Source: a virus
Length of the DNA stretch: 26,681 nucleotides
Reading direction: 5' to 3' (one strand)
IMG/VR virus record: IMGVR_UViG_3300042507_002553
Coordinates: 1-26,681 of that record
Shown here: positions 11,494 through 19,225 of the stretch, in pieces
Position numbering within the stretch: position 1 is the first letter of the stretch
Layout of the letters: each line of letters opens with the position of its first letter
Made by a program: the position numbers and the translations under genes
Notes under the pieces: generated by a model
Told to the model about the DNA's origin: nothing
The model's database searches: none
What the model saw: only the letters and a program-made list of their open reading frames with translations

Positions 11494-12497
11494 CTGAGAA
11501 AGATTATTTACCACAGTACGCTGCCGAAGCAGTGCGGGATCTGGAACTAGGCTACAAAAATGCTGTCAGGCAAGCCCAAGCGTATTACGGCGAGGATAAG
11601 AAAAAACTTCTAGCCTTTGCTGAGTCTTACAGATACATAGCGAGTTTGCTCAGGCAAGCGACACACATTGTGCTGCCGCCGAACGGCGAGATCTATAGAG
11701 ATAATAAAACGACAGGGCCGAGCGACCAAGAATGTCCGTCGCTGACAGGATTACCCGCGCCTATCACATCGTTTGAATACGCATGGACTCATGATTTAGA
11801 TAAAAACATTAACCCATCATACAGTCTTGATGGTTCACCGATGATTACGGAGAACCCACCGAAGCGAATCTCTTTGGTCGTTGACGGGAAACAATTAGTC
11901 GAAATAGAGGGGGAAGATAAATCTTTACCCACTAGGATTTGTTTCCTGAGTATTTGTTATCACGAAAGCGTGAAGCGGTGGAACCCCCAACCAACTAGTG
12001 TGACAGTATTTGATCCGCTCAAAGTTTATCCGATGAGTTATTCGGATGGTAGAAAAGGGTGGGGTACAACCGCAGAAGTCTACGATCTGGTCAATAACAG
12101 ATACATCGAAGCGAAAGATAAAGAGATCGGTTCAGCGGTGTTCTCTGAGTTTCAGGGTGACATCAGTTTAGTCGTGCAAGCCTGTCATGCCTTACGTGTC
12201 GGTGCGGTGTTGGAGTCTCGTAAGGAAAAGTCTTATACCAAGAACCGTACGATGGATAAGCAGGGTGTGGGTGGGTTTGAGTATCACGTACTAAGACTGC
12301 CTCACGGTACGGTGAAAGAAACACTGGGTAGCCGAGAGGGAAGTGACCGAGATGGCCCAAGATATCATTTCCGAAGGGCGCACCTACGGAACCTGTCGAG
12401 CGGAGCGCAGACGTTTGTTCGATCATGTTTCGTAGGCAACCGCGAGAAGGGCGTGGTTGAGAAGAGTTATGAAATTACAAAGGGGGAAGCCGCATGA
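11490..12497 (+). CDS. Conserved phage protein of unknown function (335 aa)
   Basis: This is a 335-residue protein. The last quarter (about 265-335) carries FEYHVLRLPHG, then YHFRRAHLRNLSSG and CFVGNREKGVVEKSYEI. I recognise this as the C-terminal block of an uncharacterised phage/plasmid family (HLRRGHIR-L-G-...-VGD-KGVV-K-Y). The middle is beta-rich and looks like a catalytic or binding fold, but I cannot name it. The N-terminal helix (QYAAEAVRDLELGYKNAVRQAQ) is separate. The start is coupled by ATGA to the preceding gene. The conserved basic FRRAHLR motif suggests nucleic-acid contact (inference). Confidence 0.75.
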   Translation: MTEKDYLPQYAAEAVRDLELGYKNAVRQAQAYYGEDKKKLLAFAESYRYIASLLRQATHIVLPPNGEIYRDNKTTGPSDQECPSLTGLPAPITSFEYAWTHDLDKNINPSYSLDGSPMITENPPKRISLVVDGKQLVEIEGEDKSLPTRICFLSICYHESVKRWNPQPTSVTVFDPLKVYPMSYSDGRKGWGTTAEVYDLVNNRYIEAKDKEIGSAVFSEFQGDISLVVQACHALRVGAVLESRKEKSYTKNRTMDKQGVGGFEYHVLRLPHGTVKETLGSREGSDRDGPRYHFRRAHLRNLSSGAQTFVRSCFVGNREKGVVEKSYEITKGEAA

Positions 12498-12610
12498 TCA
12501 GGTGGATACTAGGGTTTTTCAGAAGGGCAGATGAATTTCGTAAGAGAGAATGGGCGCACGTGCCACCTCCCGCATGGGGAGCTAAACGAAGTGGGAGGGA
12601 TTACTGGTGA
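12494..12610 (+). CDS. Tiny basic protein (38 aa)
   Basis: This short frame fills the gap between two genes, with ATGA coupling at its start and GTGA overlap at its end. It is very basic and tryptophan-rich (WILGFFRRADEFRKREW). GGGGGAAGC lies upstream. Its exact fit to both neighbours suggests a real gene, but it could be a coupling leader. Function unknown. Confidence 0.5.
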   Translation: MIRWILGFFRRADEFRKREWAHVPPPAWGAKRSGRDYW

Positions 12611-13779
12611 GATCATTACAGGATATGTTCAAGGACGCACTCGCTAACATTGATGGCGACAAGTTTGACGACGCACTACCGAATCTGAACACGATCATCG
12701 AACTGCATCCGTTAGTCGTAGCGTCTTACGTACAGCGCGGTCGGGTGCATTGGGAGATGAAACGTTGGGACAAGGCTAAAGAAGATTTTAGCCGAGCCTT
12801 ACAACTTGATCCTGATAGCGCAGATGCCAAGTGGACGATGGGTCTGATTGAGTTGCAGACCGGCAACTTTGAGCGCGGATGGGAGTTGTACGATGGGCGG
12901 TGGGATAGCAGCGTTTTTAATTCCCCAAAACTTAAAACCAAACTGCCTACGTGGGAATCGGGAAAAGGTTACAAGTCTGTGCTTGTATGGTGTGAGCAGG
13001 GCATTGGTGATCAGTTGCTGTATGGAAGTTTAATTGACGCACTGAAGAGTCAGACCGAGAAAGTTACGGTCATGATTGATGTTCGCATGATGGGATTGCT
13101 GCAACGACCGAATCAGCACATTACTTTCATCCCGCACAACTCCAAAGTGAATAACTCTGACTACGACTCGCAGATTGCGATTGCCAGTATCGGTAGACAC
13201 TTTATTAAACGACAAGAAGACATACAGATATTTGCTGCCCCTAGATATATTGCACCTGACCCGGCGCGTATTGAACAGGTCAAGCAAGAATTAAATCTGA
13301 CCGGAGAAGAATTCGTCATTGGCCTATCGTGGGCAAGCACCGCGCCCCGTATCGACAAGCACAAGAGCGTGGCGTTGGAAGAATTGCTTGGGTTGTGGGA
13401 TATCCCGAATGTCAAAGTAGTCAATCTTCAGTACGGCAAACCTGATCATGACATCGAGCCGTTTGAGGAGAAGACAGGCAAGCAAGTGTGGCAGACCACC
13501 GTCAGTAACTTCTTTGACTTGGAAGGTGCGGCTGCGATCATGTCGTTGTGTAACGCGGTGGTGTCAGTCAGTAATGCGAACGTGCATATCGCAGGTGCGT
13601 TGGGAAGACCGACGTATGTACTTGACGCAAACAAACTTTGGTATTGGAATCACAAGAACGGACGCAGTAGCCTGTTTTATCCGTCAGTAAAACTATTTCC
13701 CCGCGAGGGCATGACAGTCCCGTGGACTAATCAGATTCAAGAACTTATTCAGGAGATCAGAGATGACTTCAAACGATGA
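12607..13779 (+). CDS. TPR protein fused to a GT9-like glycosyltransferase
   Basis: This is a 390-residue protein. Residues about 5-105 form tetratricopeptide repeats (ASYVQRGRVHWEMKRWDKAKEDF, then ALQLDPDSADAKWTMGLIELQTGNFERGWELY). The rest resembles the heptosyltransferase-type GT-B fold: GIGDQLLYG at 132-140 matches the N-terminal GxGDxL loop, and VSVSNANVHIAGALGRPT at 319-336 matches the conserved region that contacts the nucleotide-sugar. Such TPR-GT9 proteins are common in bacteria and occur in environmental phages. It probably glycosylates a phage structural protein or host surface component (inference). The start is a GTG coupled to the previous stop. Confidence 0.8.
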   Translation: MRSLQDMFKDALANIDGDKFDDALPNLNTIIELHPLVVASYVQRGRVHWEMKRWDKAKEDFSRALQLDPDSADAKWTMGLIELQTGNFERGWELYDGRWDSSVFNSPKLKTKLPTWESGKGYKSVLVWCEQGIGDQLLYGSLIDALKSQTEKVTVMIDVRMMGLLQRPNQHITFIPHNSKVNNSDYDSQIAIASIGRHFIKRQEDIQIFAAPRYIAPDPARIEQVKQELNLTGEEFVIGLSWASTAPRIDKHKSVALEELLGLWDIPNVKVVNLQYGKPDHDIEPFEEKTGKQVWQTTVSNFFDLEGAAAIMSLCNAVVSVSNANVHIAGALGRPTYVLDANKLWYWNHKNGRSSLFYPSVKLFPREGMTVPWTNQIQELIQEIRDDFKR

Positions 13780-14023
13780 TGACGATGTGTCTTACCTAGA
13801 CATTAAACCCGAACACGTAATACAAATGCCGCCACAAGAGAAAGTCTGGGCGCAAATTGGGGAGGATTTAAAACTTGCTCATATTGATTGGGAGATCATT
13901 ACAGCGATGGCGAATCAGTTCGACGAAAACCACCGACAAGGCAAACCCAAGTCGCAAAGCGAAGTGATGAGCAAGTTATTAGTATTAGTACGCGAGGAAA
14001 CATGGAAAGAGTGCGGAAAATAA
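13763..14023 (+). CDS. Hypothetical acidic protein (86 aa)
   Basis: This small acidic protein (N-terminus MTSNDDDDVSYLD) has a helical C-terminal half (DWEIITAMANQFDENHRQG, SEVMSKLLVLVREETWKE). It overlaps the glycosyltransferase gene by 17 bases and the oxygenase gene by 22. A GGAG lies upstream of the ATG. No family recognised. Possibly an accessory subunit for one of its enzyme neighbours. Confidence 0.65.
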   Translation: MTSNDDDDVSYLDIKPEHVIQMPPQEKVWAQIGEDLKLAHIDWEIITAMANQFDENHRQGKPKSQSEVMSKLLVLVREETWKECGK

Positions 14024-14655
14024 AGTCACCCCTTGAGCAGCAGATACGGGATAGGATTCCAACACTTGATTACAGCATCGACGACAATGCTGTAGGTGTA
14101 TTTGACGGGATGTTTTCCGAGCAGTACTGCCAGAGTTGGATTAAACATTTTGACAAAGTAGATGCAGCAGGGATGGCCTACTCTCGTGTACAAGGTATGG
14201 ATCACCCATCTCATGTGATGAAAGATCAATCAATAGATTTTGCTAACTGCTCTGTTTATACAAACGATGAATTAAAAATTGAGTGCGCCGGGTTCAATGA
14301 TGTGTTCTGGTCAGCGTGTTACCCACTGTATGTTGAGAAGTATTCAATCTTACAAGCATCAGCTTCGCACAAAATCTATTCGGTTAAACTTCAAAAAACC
14401 CCGCCGGGTGGTGGCTATCATATGTGGCACTACGAGTCGATGACACGGGAACGCGCGAATCGTTTATTGGTATTCATTCTGTATTTAAATGACATATCAG
14501 ATGGTGGTGAAACAGAATTTCTTTATCTAGGTAAACGTGTTCAGCCTAAAGCGGGGCGACTTCTACTTTGGCCAGCCGCATTCACTCATACCCATCGTGG
14601 TAACCCTCCGTTGAAAGATAGCAAGTACGTTATGACCGGGTGGGTAGAATTTTAA
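14002..14655 (+). CDS. 2-oxoglutarate/Fe(II)-dependent oxygenase
   Basis: This is a 217-residue oxygenase that would hydroxylate a protein, nucleic acid or glycan substrate using 2-oxoglutarate and iron. The metal-binding part is GGYHMWHYE (H143, E145, an HxE in place of the common HxD). It is followed by LVFILYLNDISDGGETEFLY, a hallmark of the prolyl-hydroxylase-like group, and FTHTHRGNPP (H196 or H198 as the second histidine, with a nearby basic residue for 2-oxoglutarate). I chose the ATG at 14002 (GAGGAAAC upstream); the longer in-frame start lies inside the previous gene. Environmental phages often carry such enzymes beside glycan genes. The substrate is unknown. Confidence 0.85.
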   Translation: MERVRKIKSPLEQQIRDRIPTLDYSIDDNAVGVFDGMFSEQYCQSWIKHFDKVDAAGMAYSRVQGMDHPSHVMKDQSIDFANCSVYTNDELKIECAGFNDVFWSACYPLYVEKYSILQASASHKIYSVKLQKTPPGGGYHMWHYESMTRERANRLLVFILYLNDISDGGETEFLYLGKRVQPKAGRLLLWPAAFTHTHRGNPPLKDSKYVMTGWVEF

Positions 14656-14670
14656 CGGAGTATAAAAGTA

Positions 14671-15384
14671 ATGTTTATTTTCAAACAAAGAAAAGTGGTC
14701 GTTGATTGCTTTGTTAATCAAGCAATAATCTTAGAAGAGTGTTCAATCAAACGGTCTTCTGCATATACCCCGCAGTGGTGGAAAGACCTTGAAATAGTAG
14801 CTACTAGACCGACCGAATTTGGTATAGACGTACCTTTTCCAACAATGAAAACCTGTAGTGGATTCGTATATTTGTTTTCTAGTTCTTGGACTATTCCTCT
14901 GTGGGTAGATTTAATAGTTAAAACTACTGAAGAAGGTAGATGGAGTTACTGTGCAGCGAAGTCCACAGAAAAAATTGGTTTGGAGTTGGTGAATTCACAC
15001 AACCGACAACAGTTTGGCAAAGGTTTTGAAAACCACATCCATTTAAAATTGGAATGCCCGTGGATTATTTCAGACAAAGCCGGGATAAAGTTTTTATTTG
15101 CATCAGCAGATTGGAATTTAATTTCTGAATATCCTGACCTGCGTATACCATTGGGGCTTATAAATTTTAAAGACACCGCACATCCAAATGTGAATGCGTT
15201 TGTCCCTAAAAAGAATGCTACGTATTCACTGAACGCCGGTACTCCAATGGTCTATTTGATTCCACTGACAGAGAGAAAAGTGGAGTTTAAAAACCATTTA
15301 GTAAGTGACGAAGAGTACGCCAAGATGAGTAAGTACATTACTCATCGCTCTAACAAGTTTAGAAATGGTCTTCAGAAATGGTAA
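14671..15384 (+). CDS. AT-rich gene of unknown function
   Basis: This is a 237-residue protein with aromatic-rich segments (SAYTPQWWKDLEIV, FVYLFSSSWTIPLWVDLIV, FENHIHLKLECPWIISD). It resembles an uncharacterised protein (possibly DUF6065-like) that I associate with oxygenase neighbours in environmental phages, but I cannot confirm the family. Base and codon use are clearly more AT-rich than in the genes on either side, which suggests more recent transfer. It follows the oxygenase by 15 bases, with AACGGAG upstream. Confidence 0.7.
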   Translation: MFIFKQRKVVVDCFVNQAIILEECSIKRSSAYTPQWWKDLEIVATRPTEFGIDVPFPTMKTCSGFVYLFSSSWTIPLWVDLIVKTTEEGRWSYCAAKSTEKIGLELVNSHNRQQFGKGFENHIHLKLECPWIISDKAGIKFLFASADWNLISEYPDLRIPLGLINFKDTAHPNVNAFVPKKNATYSLNAGTPMVYLIPLTERKVEFKNHLVSDEEYAKMSKYITHRSNKFRNGLQKW

Positions 15385-15390
15385 TTAGGG

Positions 15391-15813
15391 ATGACACGAA
15401 GAAAAAGGAAAGAGCCTAAAGTCTATACACAAAAGTCAAGATACAACTTGGTGCTTTCGTATGAGCAGTACTTGTTCTTGTTAGAGCGTAAACGAAAAGC
15501 CAAAGAACTCGACGAACGTATGACTTACAAGGATTTGATGGTGCTGTGGAATCTGCCGCAGCATCACATGGCAACAGCAGTACACCGAGGAATTAGACAG
15601 TATGACGAACGAATCAAAGCCGAAGGTAAAGACATTAACAATCGACGACCAATCCCCGCCCGGCGCGTGGAAAGACGAGATGAAAGCTGCCCCTTGGGGC
15701 TATGGTCAAAGTCAGCAGAAGCGCGTCGAGCGATCCTTAGAGAATATACGGAGAGCGGGACTGTTCGACGAGGCTACAGTCCTCTTATTAGAGTTGAATA
15801 CTTTGAAGACTGA
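15391..15813 (+). CDS. Basic helix-rich protein, possible HTH, overlapped at its 3' end
   Basis: This is a 140-residue very basic protein. The first about 78 residues look genuine (KSRYNLVLSYEQYLFLLERKRKAKELDE, then YKDLMVLWNLPQHHMATAVHRGIRQYDERI), with a possible helix-turn-helix around 45-70. The remaining 62 residues are arginine-rich and lie over the start of the next gene in another frame (212 bases shared). They may be a genuine overprinted tail, or a sequencing or mutational frameshift may have removed an earlier stop. No function is recognised. Confidence 0.6.
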   Translation: MTRRKRKEPKVYTQKSRYNLVLSYEQYLFLLERKRKAKELDERMTYKDLMVLWNLPQHHMATAVHRGIRQYDERIKAEGKDINNRRPIPARRVERRDESCPLGLWSKSAEARRAILREYTESGTVRRGYSPLIRVEYFED

Positions 15814-15844
15814 ATTGGAGTCCTTACGTGGAACTAGAAGATGA
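15602..15844 (+). CDS. Small coiled-coil protein
   Basis: This is an 80-residue protein with an N-terminal polar part (SKPKVKTLTIDDQSPPGAW) and a C-terminal helix (LFDEATVLLLELNTLKTELESL) that looks like a coiled coil. It shares most of its length with the preceding gene in another frame, yet its composition is more protein-like than that gene's tail. GAGG lies about ten bases upstream of the ATG. It overlaps the next GTG by 17 bases. Confidence 0.65.
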   Translation: MTNESKPKVKTLTIDDQSPPGAWKDEMKAAPWGYGQSQQKRVERSLENIRRAGLFDEATVLLLELNTLKTELESLRGTRR

Positions 15845-16046
15845 TATCCTTGACTTGATTCAGGCACTTCCTGCCAACATCAACGACGCCTCTACGACGA
15901 CAGAGATGAAGTTTTTGACGGTTGGTAGCGTGTTGTGGGCTTGTCGAGACGAAATTATTTACCTACGTAGAGAGGTAGCGAGGTTGAAAAATGACAGTCG
16001 CCGTAAAAGAAAGAAAGTGTACGGAGTGCAAGCGGAAGTTCGCTAG
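15828..16046 (+). CDS. Small helical protein (72 aa)
   Basis: This protein starts at GTG, with GGAGTCC upstream. It has a hydrophobic helical core (DDILDLIQALPANI, MKFLTVGSVLWACRDEIIYLRREVARLK) that ends as a basic coiled coil (SRRKRKKVYG). It overlaps the preceding gene by 17 bases and the zinc-finger gene by 56. Function unknown; with its neighbours it may form small DNA-associated complexes (inference). Confidence 0.65.
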   Translation: MELEDDILDLIQALPANINDASTTTEMKFLTVGSVLWACRDEIIYLRREVARLKNDSRRKRKKVYGVQAEVR

Positions 16047-16170
16047 TCCGGAATCTTTTCGGTCACACAAGTACAAGTTCGGTCAGTGCCGGTCTATCGA
16101 GGCTTTGAGATTGGCAGGGTTCATAGAGACGGGTAAAGGGTGGAAATTCATTAGGGTGGTTAACACATGA
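15991..16170 (+). CDS. Small zinc-finger protein (59 aa)
   Basis: This short gene overlaps the previous one by 56 bases and the next by four (ATGA). It encodes a basic protein with C10-x2-C13, then a histidine and a further cysteine (CTECKRKFASPESFRSHKY, FGQC). That spacing resembles a C2H2/C2HC zinc finger, and the basic composition fits nucleic-acid binding. The remainder (LAGFIETGKGWKFIRVV) looks like a small folded tail. GAGG lies about 17 bases upstream. The zinc pattern makes a real gene likely. Confidence 0.7.
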   Translation: MTVAVKERKCTECKRKFASPESFRSHKYKFGQCRSIEALRLAGFIETGKGWKFIRVVNT

Positions 16171-16715
16171 TTTACTCAGGCGCGGGGCCACTGCCCCGAC
16201 ACACATATTGCTACGTTCAGCCACACGCTTTCGGTAACGAAGATTGGCTGCGCGTGTCGTGGTTTGGTTTAGTCAGTCATCCCGGTCGTACGTGGGGATG
16301 CCATGTAATGCTTGAATGCGGAGCGGTGTACCGCAACGTGCCACTGCATCAACTGACGCACAAGATTACAACTACATCACTAGATTGGAAACCGGGCGAC
16401 AGCCAGACATGGGATTGCTACGGCCATCACTTCAGCATGGTGGAGTATCCGTTTCTTGAAGGAGTGCCTTTGCGCGTTCGCTTGCGATCTAAAATAGAAT
16501 TGACTGGCCGGTATATGTTTACCGCCATACCTATGCTCGATGGGTTTAGTTTAGAACCGGAGCAGTCGAAGGAGTTCTACTTCATCAAGTTGGACAACGG
16601 CAGGTTCACGGCACAGCCCACTAATCACATTCTCGTGCAGGATAAGTCTTTCATCACGGCATCCGAATGGCCTAGATTGGAACGGCAAACGGACACATGG
16701 AGCGTAGACCCATGA
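16167..16715 (+). CDS. Hypothetical protein upstream of DNA polymerase (182 aa)
   Basis: This 182-residue protein is rich in tryptophan, histidine and tyrosine (YCYVQPHAFGNEDWLRVSWFGLVSHPGRTWGCHV, then DSQTWDCYGHHFSMVEYPFLEGVPLRVRLRSKIELTGRYMF). The alternating hydrophobic strands suggest a beta-sandwich. No known motif is seen. It overlaps the DNA polymerase start by four bases, so the two are co-translated, which hints at a replication accessory role (inference). Confidence 0.7.
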   Translation: MIYSGAGPLPRHTYCYVQPHAFGNEDWLRVSWFGLVSHPGRTWGCHVMLECGAVYRNVPLHQLTHKITTTSLDWKPGDSQTWDCYGHHFSMVEYPFLEGVPLRVRLRSKIELTGRYMFTAIPMLDGFSLEPEQSKEFYFIKLDNGRFTAQPTNHILVQDKSFITASEWPRLERQTDTWSVDP

Positions 16716-18571
16716 GTTTCGTAACACTAGATTTTGAGACGTACTATTCGCATCAGTTCAGTCTCAGTCGGATGACCACGGAAGAATACATCCGTAGTCC
16801 ATTGTTTGAAGTCATCGGCGTAGCGATGAAGATCGACGATGACGAAACGCAATGGTTTAGTGGAACCAAGCAAGAGATTAAAGCATGGCTAAACCAAGTT
16901 GATTGGAGTACATCAGCCCTGCTGTGCCACAACACGCAATTCGATGGAGGGATTCTCTCCTTCATCTTTGACATCACCCCTGCGTACTATTTCGACACGC
17001 TCTGCATGGCTCGGGCTAAGCATGGCGTTGATGTAAGTGGATCTCTAGCGAATCTGGTTAAGAGGTATGGGCTAGGTGAAAAAGGTACGGAAGTTGTCGA
17101 TGCCCTTGGGAAGCGTCGGCAAGACTTTGCTCCTGCTGATCTGCATCGTTATGGGGATTATTGCATTAACGATGTCAATCTTACTTTCAGGCTTTTCAAC
17201 CTTTTTATCGAAGATTATTTCCCGCAGTCAGAGTTAGACCTGATCGACATGACCCTGCGGATGTACACCATCCCAACCCTCACAGTGGACGATGCGCTGC
17301 TAGTCGAGCGACTTGAAGAGATCAAGCAGGAAAAGAATGAACTCTTGGCGGGATTGAAAGGGGTACTAGACGTTGGGAGTGAGGAAGAGGTTCGGGCGAA
17401 GTTAGCCAGCAATCCGCAATTCGCTGCCATACTAAAAGAACTCGGCATCCCCGTGCCGATGAAGATTAGTCCAACAACCGGTAAGGAAACGTTTGCACTT
17501 GCTAAAAACGACGAAGGGTTTATTGAACTCTTAGAACACGAAGACCCACTTATCCAACAACTCTGCTCTGTCCGGTTGGGTACGAAGTCCACCATCGAAG
17601 AGTCGCGCATTGAACGATTCATCGGGATCGGTGCGCGTAACGGGGGCAAGGTTCCCATCCCACTGAAGTATTACGGAGCGCACACCGGGCGTTGGGCAGG
17701 ATCGGACTCGGTTAATTTCCAGAACCTGCCTAGCCGTGATAAGAAAAAGAAAACACTGAAGAAGTCGATTATGGCCCCCGCAGGCCATGTCGTTATCAAC
17801 TGTGACTCTTCTCAGATTGAGGCGCGTGTACTGGCTTGGCTGGCTGGACAGGATGATGTCACCGCACAGTTCGCCAAGGGTGACGATGTGTATTCGATCT
17901 TTGCTACAAAGATCTACAAGAAGCCCATCAGCAAGGCTGATCCTGTCGAGCGGTTCGTCGGTAAGACCTGCATCCTTGGACTGGGTTACGGCACAGGGGC
18001 TAAGAAGTTACAACACACACTCAAGACACAGCCGCCGGGGGCTGACCTGCCTGAAGACGAGTGCAAGCGCATCGTGAATCTGTACCGCGATTCAAACCAC
18101 ATGATCACGGACTTATGGCGAGATTGCGATAGTGCGCTACCGCACTTATCGTCATGGCCTGATAATTTAAAATCTTACCCCATAGGCAAGAACAAGTGTG
18201 TATGGGCTACCTCTTCGGGAATACTTCTCCCAAATAAATTGTTTATACGATACCCAGATCTCAGACTCAGCGATAAGAAATATATCTACAAGTCTCGCAA
18301 GGGCATCACGAGTATATGGGGTGGGGCGATGGTTGAGAACATCGTGCAAGCCTTGGCTCGGATTATTGTTGGTGAGCAGATGCTTAAGATACGAGAGCGG
18401 TATCGACCTGTCCTGACGGTGCATGACGCAGCGGTGATCGTCGTACCAAAAGATGAATTAAACCAAGCAGTTGCGTTTATAACTGAAGTCATGTCTACTC
18501 CCCCTAGTTGGGCTAGTGGGTTGCCTGTTGCTTGCGAGGCCAAGTACGGGGAGTCCTATGGGGATTGTTAG
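16712..18571 (+). CDS. polA: Family A DNA polymerase with 3'-5' exonuclease
   Basis: This is the replicative polymerase (619 residues from the ATG at 16712, which has GGAG nine bases upstream; an in-frame ATG at 16697 lacks it). The exonuclease begins at LDFETYY (D7, E9). Polymerase motif A is CDSSQIEAR (D365). Motif B runs R414, K418, L422, Y426 (RFVGKTCILGLGYG). Motif C is VHDAAVIV (D572). The HTGRW...NFQNLPS block before motif A is standard. L422 aligns with E. coli position 762, where phage polymerases carry F, Y or L. The residue after the motif C aspartate is Ala instead of Glu. There is no 5'-nuclease domain. It is followed, with overlapping stop and start, by a nuclease. Confidence 0.95.
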   Translation: MSFVTLDFETYYSHQFSLSRMTTEEYIRSPLFEVIGVAMKIDDDETQWFSGTKQEIKAWLNQVDWSTSALLCHNTQFDGGILSFIFDITPAYYFDTLCMARAKHGVDVSGSLANLVKRYGLGEKGTEVVDALGKRRQDFAPADLHRYGDYCINDVNLTFRLFNLFIEDYFPQSELDLIDMTLRMYTIPTLTVDDALLVERLEEIKQEKNELLAGLKGVLDVGSEEEVRAKLASNPQFAAILKELGIPVPMKISPTTGKETFALAKNDEGFIELLEHEDPLIQQLCSVRLGTKSTIEESRIERFIGIGARNGGKVPIPLKYYGAHTGRWAGSDSVNFQNLPSRDKKKKTLKKSIMAPAGHVVINCDSSQIEARVLAWLAGQDDVTAQFAKGDDVYSIFATKIYKKPISKADPVERFVGKTCILGLGYGTGAKKLQHTLKTQPPGADLPEDECKRIVNLYRDSNHMITDLWRDCDSALPHLSSWPDNLKSYPIGKNKCVWATSSGILLPNKLFIRYPDLRLSDKKYIYKSRKGITSIWGGAMVENIVQALARIIVGEQMLKIRERYRPVLTVHDAAVIVVPKDELNQAVAFITEVMSTPPSWASGLPVACEAKYGESYGDC

Positions 18572-19224
18572 TGATTCAGTGGTCGTTCAGCAGTCTTAAA
18601 GACTACATAAATTGTCCGAAACAGTACTACCACACCAAGGTAGCCAAGGACTTTGTTAAGAAAACCACGGAGCAGATGCTCTATGGTACGGCTGTCCACA
18701 AGGCTTGCGAGGATTACGTCCGTGACGGGACACCACTTGCCAAGAATTATGAACGTTTTAAGCCACAGTTAGACGCGCTAATCGCGATAGCCGGCTCGCG
18801 ATATTGTGAGCATGAGATGGCAATATCAAAAACTCACGAGCCATGCGCGTTTGATTCGGAGGATAGGTGGGTACGGGGTATCGTTGACTTGCTGATTGTG
18901 GACGGTGCCGATGCTTACATCGTGGACTACAAGACCGGCAGCAACCGCTACCCTGACCCGAAGCAGTTAAAGTTGATGGCCTTGATGACTTTTGCCCACT
19001 TTCCTGAAGTTGAGCGGATCAAGGCTGGCTTGTTGTTCGTGATGCACAATACTTTCGTAACTGAAGAGTATGCGAGATCTGACATAAACAAACTCTGGGA
19101 GAACTTCCTCCCGGTGCTGAGTGCAATCCAGATCTCTTACGACAACAATATGTGGATGGCAAAGCCGGGCGGTTTGTGCGGGTGGTGTCCAGTTAGTGCA
19201 TGTAAGTTTTATAAGGAGCGATAG
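18571..19224 (+). CDS. Cas4/RecB-like PD-(D/E)XK nuclease with four-cysteine cluster
   Basis: This is a 217-residue nuclease. I start at the GTG at 18571, which overlaps the polymerase stop; the longer in-frame ATG lies inside the polymerase. The opening WSFSSLKDYINCPKQYY is the usual RecB/Cas4 entry, with C15. The catalytic region is GIVDLL (D106) and IVDYKTG (D119, K121), which fits PD-(D/E)XK. The C-terminus holds C203, C206 and C211 (LCGWCPVSAC). One N-terminal plus three C-terminal cysteines is the arrangement that binds a 4Fe-4S cluster in Cas4 and AddB. It probably resects DNA ends during recombination-dependent replication (inference). Confidence 0.88.
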   Translation: MIQWSFSSLKDYINCPKQYYHTKVAKDFVKKTTEQMLYGTAVHKACEDYVRDGTPLAKNYERFKPQLDALIAIAGSRYCEHEMAISKTHEPCAFDSEDRWVRGIVDLLIVDGADAYIVDYKTGSNRYPDPKQLKLMALMTFAHFPEVERIKAGLLFVMHNTFVTEEYARSDINKLWENFLPVLSAIQISYDNNMWMAKPGGLCGWCPVSACKFYKER

Positions 19225-19225
19225 T

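Noticed and set aside
16697-16711. Earlier ATG for DNA polymerase
   Set aside because: The ATG at 16712 has GGAG at good spacing and begins directly at the exonuclease motif; the earlier one has no site.
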